64,000 nucleotides of DNA from Phoronis australis (lineage: Eukaryota > Phoronida > Phoronidae): the NCBI GenBank assembly GCA_002633005.1, contig NMRA01000040.1:79362-143361 (forward strand), in the 5' to 3' direction. The translations under genes and the position numbers were made by a program. Position 1 is the stretch's first letter. Each line of letters opens with the position of its first letter. The notes beneath the pieces were generated by a model. It was not told the origin of the DNA. It made no database searches and was given only the letters and a program-made list of their open reading frames with translations. Below are positions 63,601 through 64,000 of the stretch, one piece after another.

Positions 63601-63800
63601 CCATTACTTACAACCATCTGCAAAATTCTAAGCCACCATGGCGACTAGTTACCCCCTAAAAGCCCAAAATGGGATGGTTGATCATAATGAAACTGTACTA
63701 CACTGTTGACACTGACCTGGGACTCCAGTCTCACCAACTTCCCCTGGCAAACCTGGCTGCCCATCATTACATACTTGGTTGCAGTCCTCACCAGGCTGAC
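24396..63800 (-). CDS. COL4A1: Type IV collagen alpha-1-class chain (23 exons, 5' end off window)
   Basis: Twenty-three phase-consistent exons encode 1237 codons including the stop. They comprise an interrupted Gly-X-Y triple-helix region and a complete C-terminal NC1 domain. Human alpha-1(IV) is 1669 residues, so several hundred N-terminal residues lie right of the window. NC1 has 12 cysteines in two homologous halves. [18 protein letters not shown] and HGRGQCNYY are alpha-1/3/5-type; alpha-2-type chains have an extra Gly in NGGRGTC. The sulfilimine crosslink residues are conserved: Met in EPMTPMM (human Met93) and Lys in TLKAG (human Lys211). Interruptions include [38 protein letters not shown] and GTAAAKG. 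There are six RGD tripeptides. Expected role: basement-membrane network protein, assembled as trimers. Most introns split a Gly codon after its first G. Confidence 0.95.
25710..26280. mobile_element. PIF/Harbinger-like MITE with TTA target duplication
   Basis: The left end GGGCTGTTCCAGTAAAATCT and the right end (reverse complement GGGCTGTTCCAGCAAAATCT) form inverted repeats of about 33 bp, each followed by a G-run. Both ends are flanked by TTA (25707-25709 and 26281-26283), the 3-bp duplication typical of PIF/Harbinger. The interior has several degenerate CCACCCGTAATTTTT-type repeats and no transposase. It carries a nested hAT-like element at 25871-25983. Confidence 0.88.
25871..25983. mobile_element. 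hAT-like mini-MITE nested in the Harbinger MITE
   Basis: 113 bp bounded by CACAGGCGCT and its inverted counterpart AGCACCTGTG. The interior is the same as the element at 56865-56972. Flanking octamers GTTGACTG and GTTAAATG match at 6 of 8 positions, consistent with an aged 8-bp duplication. Confidence 0.75.
27337..27423 (-). CDS. COL4A1: Collagen IV exon w22, NC1 second half begins
   Basis: Encodes [18 protein letters not shown] then [11 protein letters not shown], exactly 29 codons, aligned with the human AVHSQTIQIPPCPSGW...LWIGYSFVM segment. Confidence 0.96.
28360..28678 (-). CDS. COL4A1: Collagen IV exon w21, NC1 first half
   Basis: Encodes [20 protein letters not shown], then [45 protein letters not shown] and EPMTPMM, ending [11 protein letters not shown]. 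Six cysteines. The conserved Met for the sulfilimine bond and the Arg of SRND, which binds chloride in the human domain, are present. Confidence 0.97.
29028..29364 (-). CDS. COL4A1: Collagen IV exon w20, end of triple helix and start of NC1
   Basis: Starts [20 protein letters not shown] (an interruption), includes [10 protein letters not shown] (RGD), and ends [10 protein letters not shown]. The GFFVTR block corresponds to GFLVTR at the start of the human alpha-1 NC1. The Arg codon is split AG|G. Confidence 0.95.
29365..30909 (-). other. Collagen intron w19
   Basis: A G-run near 30765 and a C-run near 30815 occur. No coding or repeat element was recognised. Confidence 0.5.
30910..31054 (-). 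CDS. COL4A1: Collagen IV exon w19
   Basis: Starts [19 protein letters not shown] and ends [10 protein letters not shown]. Phase-0 acceptor, phase-1 donor GTAGGG. Confidence 0.92.
31055..32348 (-). other. Collagen intron w18
   Basis: No feature recognised. Confidence 0.5.
32349..32518 (-). CDS. COL4A1: Collagen IV exon w18
   Basis: Starts [19 protein letters not shown] and ends GVPGVPGLD in phase 0 before GTAAGT. Confidence 0.92.
32915..33961 (+). repeat. Family A repeat
   Basis: Complete 5' end (AACAAGAGCAATGTGGAGCG) and 3' hairpin (CCACATAT, ATATGTGG, CGCATAA). Internal ~150-bp subunits have cores near 33214, 33360, 33492, 33633 and 33772. Early subunits are partly deleted. Confidence 0.9.
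33962..34301 (+). repeat. Family A repeat, 3' fragment abutting the previous copy
   Basis: Two subunits (cores near 33976 and 34118) and its own 3' hairpin near 34266-34290. Directly follows the hairpin of the upstream copy, so either tandem insertion or an internally duplicated end. Confidence 0.85.
34462..34611 (-). CDS. COL4A1: Collagen IV exon w17
   Basis: Starts [19 protein letters not shown], has GERGDDG (RGD), and ends [12 protein letters not shown]. Confidence 0.92.
34612..36586 (-). other. Collagen intron w16
   Basis: No feature recognised. Confidence 0.5.
36587..36640 (-). CDS. COL4A1: Collagen IV exon w16 (54 nt)
   Basis: Encodes [19 protein letters not shown] across the junctions. 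A 54-nt exon, the classic collagen exon size, with a short SRQR irregularity at the end. Confidence 0.88.
36641..39669 (-). other. Collagen introns w15 and w14
   Basis: Segments 36641-38025 and 38206-39669. No repeat or RNA gene recognised. Confidence 0.5.
38026..38205 (-). CDS. COL4A1: Collagen IV exon w15
   Basis: Starts [19 protein letters not shown] and ends [10 protein letters not shown]. Sixty uninterrupted residues. Confidence 0.92.
39670..39796 (-). CDS. COL4A1: Collagen IV exon w14
   Basis: Encodes [19 protein letters not shown], then [16 protein letters not shown], ending GVPGKPG. Phase-0 acceptor fits exon w13. Confidence 0.92.
40660..41897 (+). repeat. Family A repeat, near-complete
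   Basis: Begins CAAGAGCAACACAGAGCATT and ends just into the 3' hairpin (GGCAATATGCAA). Cores are near 40741, 40889, 41014, 41164, 41309, 41442, 41606 and 41750. The one at 41309 reads CCACTAGGGGGCGC, a full match to the CTCF core. The 3' hairpin is truncated next to exon w13. Confidence 0.9.
41928..42151 (-). CDS. COL4A1: Collagen IV exon w13
   Basis: Starts [19 protein letters not shown], with [10 protein letters not shown] (RGD), and ends GLPGEA in phase 0 before GTACTT. A family A repeat ends about 30 bp past the donor. Confidence 0.93.
42555..42846 (+). repeat. Family A repeat, 5' fragment
   Basis: Begins AACAAGAGCAAGACGTAGCG and contains one subunit with GGCCACTAGGTGACACAGAA near 42805. 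Confidence 0.8.
43569..43664 (-). CDS. COL4A1: Collagen IV exon w12
   Basis: Encodes [19 protein letters not shown] then [14 protein letters not shown]. Contains an RGD (DRGDNG) and a one-residue-short triplet (GTGLPG). Confidence 0.92.
43982..44143 (-). CDS. COL4A1: Collagen IV exon w11
   Basis: Starts [19 protein letters not shown] and ends [10 protein letters not shown]. Interruption [10 protein letters not shown]. Confidence 0.92.
44172..45270 (+). repeat. Duplicated block, copy A (includes family A 5' part)
   Basis: Near-identical to 45657-46952; the offset is 1485 bp at the start. It begins with a family A 5' end at about 44231. Compared with copy B it lacks about 195 bp around 44702. 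Confidence 0.92.
45656..45656. other. Single N, probable contig join
   Basis: Immediately precedes the second copy of a duplicated block. Confidence 0.7.
45657..46952 (+). repeat. Duplicated block, copy B
   Basis: Second copy of 44172-45270, starting one base after the N at 45656. Contains an extra ~195-bp stretch (about 46194-46390) with another CCACTAGGTGG core. After 46952 the sequence differs from the flank of copy A. Confidence 0.92.
46953..47845 (+). repeat. Family A repeat, continuing 3' part
   Basis: Continues the family A subunits (cores near 47287, 47566 and 47686) and ends at the tail GACGGCAATATGCATCCACA followed by a degenerate hairpin near 47845. Confidence 0.75.
47872..48262 (+). 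repeat. Family B repeat, copy 1 (uninterrupted)
   Basis: Starts GTTGGCAAACCAATC; includes AATCCAGCAATTATGTTGTA, AATGTCGTGAAGCAGATGT and ACTAACACAATAAGGCTTG. Homologous to 58722-59030 and to the split copy at 60583-60696 plus 61927-62215. Confidence 0.85.
48263..49138 (-). other. Part of collagen intron w10 without recognised repeats
   Basis: No exon or repeat recognised. Confidence 0.45.
49139..49228 (-). CDS. COL4A1: Collagen IV exon w10
   Basis: Encodes [19 protein letters not shown] then [18 protein letters not shown] resembles the GxOGER class of integrin-binding motifs. Confidence 0.92.
49621..49791 (-). CDS. COL4A1: Collagen IV exon w9
   Basis: Starts [19 protein letters not shown], has the GTAAAKG interruption, and ends [10 protein letters not shown]. 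The acceptor is an unusual AAAG, supported by frame. Confidence 0.91.
50262..50407 (+). repeat. Family A repeat, 3' end with perfect hairpin
   Basis: Last subunit plus tail. The terminal hairpin at 50372-50404 has arms TGCACCCACATAT and ATATG-GTGGGTGCA, then TAAAAA. Clearest example of the family A 3' structure. Confidence 0.9.
50408..51580 (-). other. Collagen intron w8, remainder
   Basis: No feature recognised. Confidence 0.45.
51581..51697 (-). CDS. COL4A1: Collagen IV exon w8
   Basis: Encodes [19 protein letters not shown] then [20 protein letters not shown] and DG. Uninterrupted Gly-X-Y. Confidence 0.92.
51698..52706 (-). other. Collagen intron w7
   Basis: AT-rich; repeated TTCAAGGA-type words occur around 51740-51800 and 52040-52100. 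No element defined. Confidence 0.45.
52707..52857 (-). CDS. COL4A1: Collagen IV exon w7
   Basis: Starts [20 protein letters not shown] (interruption [10 protein letters not shown]) and ends GDPGAPG. Phase-0 acceptor, phase-1 donor GTAGGA. Confidence 0.92.
52858..54221 (-). other. Collagen intron w6
   Basis: No exon, RNA or repeat recognised. Confidence 0.45.
54222..54433 (-). CDS. COL4A1: Collagen IV exon w6
   Basis: Starts [19 protein letters not shown], has the irregular GTSERGPPG, and ends GAGGPKGQK in phase 0 before GTAAAT. Confidence 0.92.
55036..55149 (-). CDS. COL4A1: Collagen IV exon w5
   Basis: Encodes [20 protein letters not shown] then [19 protein letters not shown]. Contains a long Gly-X-Y interruption ([11 protein letters not shown]). 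Confidence 0.9.
55150..57487 (-). other. Collagen intron w4
   Basis: Contains the hAT-like MITE at 56865-56972. The region 56970-57420 is open in one frame but shows no family similarity. Confidence 0.5.
56865..56972. mobile_element. hAT-like mini-MITE with 8-bp target duplication
   Basis: 108 bp bounded by CACAGGCGCTTGAATTT and AAATTTGAGCGCCTGTG (inverted). Flanking octamers ATCCCAGG (56857-56864) and ATCCCAAG (56973-56980) match at 7 of 8. TIRs starting CA and 8-bp duplications are hAT hallmarks. Same family as 25871-25983. Confidence 0.82.
57488..57656 (-). CDS. COL4A1: Collagen IV exon w4
   Basis: Starts [19 protein letters not shown] and ends [10 protein letters not shown]. One irregular triplet region (GAQGEGIPG) and one RGD (GARGDRG). 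Confidence 0.93.
58407..58470. mobile_element. Truncated Harbinger-like MITE end
   Basis: GGGCTGTTCCAGTAAAATCC and the G-run, then sequence matching the reverse complement of the right end of the 25710-26280 element, cut off at the N. Preceded by TTA at 58404-58406. Confidence 0.85.
58471..58471. other. Single N, probable contig join
   Basis: Separates an interrupted MITE from a repeat of the flanking sequence. Confidence 0.75.
58722..59030 (+). repeat. Family B repeat, copy 2
   Basis: Starts GGCAAACCAATGTTTACATG; shares AATGTCGTGAAGCAGATGTG and AACTTTCACCTG with copy 1. Lies in collagen intron w3. Confidence 0.82.
59755..59955 (-). CDS. COL4A1: Collagen IV exon w3
   Basis: Encodes 67 residues starting [19 protein letters not shown], with the interruption [14 protein letters not shown], ending GYPGQDGPK. 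Phase 0 at both ends. Confidence 0.93.
60583..60696 (+). repeat. Family B repeat, copy 3, left part (split by family A)
   Basis: AAGTTGGCAAACCAATGTTT through GTGCCTAACACTAACCA. Its continuation resumes at 61927 after a complete family A element. Confidence 0.85.
60693..61927 (+). repeat. Family A repeat, complete copy nested in family B
   Basis: Starts ACAAGAGTAAGGCGGAGTG and ends with a hairpin remnant, CATGTAAATATGTGGGCGCATAAAAA. Cores are at about 60780, 60919, 61063, 61233, 61378, 61525, 61686 and 61831, a spacing of 139-170 bp. Borders are fixed by the interrupted family B copy. Confidence 0.92.
61927..62215 (+). repeat. Family B repeat, copy 3, right part
   Basis: TACTATTTCCATATGACGTG onward. 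Matches copy 1 from ACAAATGTCGTGAAGC through ACCAACACAATAGGCTTG and the final GTCGAGGGGAATGGT. Confidence 0.85.
62370..62467 (-). CDS. COL4A1: Collagen IV exon w2
   Basis: Encodes [20 protein letters not shown] then [13 protein letters not shown]. Contains an RGD. Ends in phase 0 (CCG before GTGAGT), matching the phase-0 start of exon w3. Confidence 0.9.
62468..63716 (-). other. Collagen intron w1
   Basis: Nothing recognised. Confidence 0.5.
63717..63800 (-). CDS. COL4A1: Collagen IV exon w1 (most N-terminal visible), cysteine interruption
   Basis: Encodes [20 protein letters not shown] then EVGETGVPG. The repeat is interrupted by a C-N-Q-V-C cysteine pair. Flanked by AG acceptor and GTCAGT donor; split Gly codons at both ends. 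Confidence 0.88.
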
Positions 63801-63885
63801 CTGTAATAATGGAAAGTCGGCCATTACGGTTATGTAGGACCTCGCTCACAAGTCCTCACATCTAGTCAAATATCTAGAAAAATAC

Positions 63886-64000
63886 AAGAGCAACGCGGTG
63901 CATTGAAAAGCGCCCACGACTGCACCGCAAACAGTGTGTTTCTACGAGTGTCTATTTGCATCGCAAAAAATGGCCACTAGATGGCACAGAATACATTGAA
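63886..64000 (+). repeat. Family A repeat, 5' end, cut by window edge
   Basis: Begins ACAAGAGCAACGCGGTGCAT and reaches the first core GGCCACTAGATGGCACAGAA at about 63970. Confidence 0.88.

Noticed and set aside
1-64000. Search by eye for tRNA, rRNA, CRISPR arrays and prokaryotic operons
   Set aside because: None found; the repeat arrays present are eukaryotic interspersed elements and a minisatellite, with no spacer-repeat architecture.

Overview
The window is animal nuclear DNA: three spliced genes with GT-AG introns, short exons and many interspersed repeats. The proteins match bilaterian families. Intron sizes and the repeat families suggest an invertebrate, perhaps a deuterostome or a lophotrochozoan, but the sequence alone does not settle the species. 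No bacterial-style operon, tRNA, rRNA or CRISPR array was seen.

Layout: (1) 197-12451, minus strand: MFSD1, a lysosomal major-facilitator transporter. Twelve coding exons are visible and the C-terminal end lies off the left edge. (2) 12452-12767: a short head-to-head promoter interval. (3) 12768-22394, plus strand: BACC1 (C17orf49/BAP18), a SANT-domain chromatin subunit, in six exons with a 5.6 kb first intron full of fold-back repeats. (4) 22395-24395: the convergent 3' interval. (5) 24396 to beyond 64000, minus strand: a type IV collagen alpha chain of the alpha-1 class. Twenty-three exons encode 1237 codons including the stop, with an intact NC1 domain. The N-terminal exons lie off the right edge. 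Splice phases were checked across all exons of each gene and are consistent.

The three genes are functionally unrelated (lysosomal transport, chromatin, basement membrane); only MFSD1 and BACC1 appear to share a promoter region. The accessory content is in the introns. The most striking part is a dispersed repeat family (called family A here) of about 1.0-1.6 kb. It has a conserved 5' end, an array of diverged ~150-bp subunits grouped as ~450-bp triplets, and a 3' terminal hairpin. This architecture recalls non-autonomous Helitron/Helentron elements (DINE-1, HINE, pearl). Each subunit carries a CCACTAGG-K-GGC core very close to the CTCF-binding consensus. One copy is nested inside a second repeat family (family B), which fixes its borders. 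Other repeats are a PIF/Harbinger-like MITE with TTA target duplications, a hAT-like mini-MITE, fold-back elements and an 18-bp minisatellite with higher-order structure.

Three single N bases (13371, 45656, 58471) look like contig joins. Two of them sit next to duplicated sequence, so the local duplications there may be two haplotypes placed in series rather than real tandem copies.
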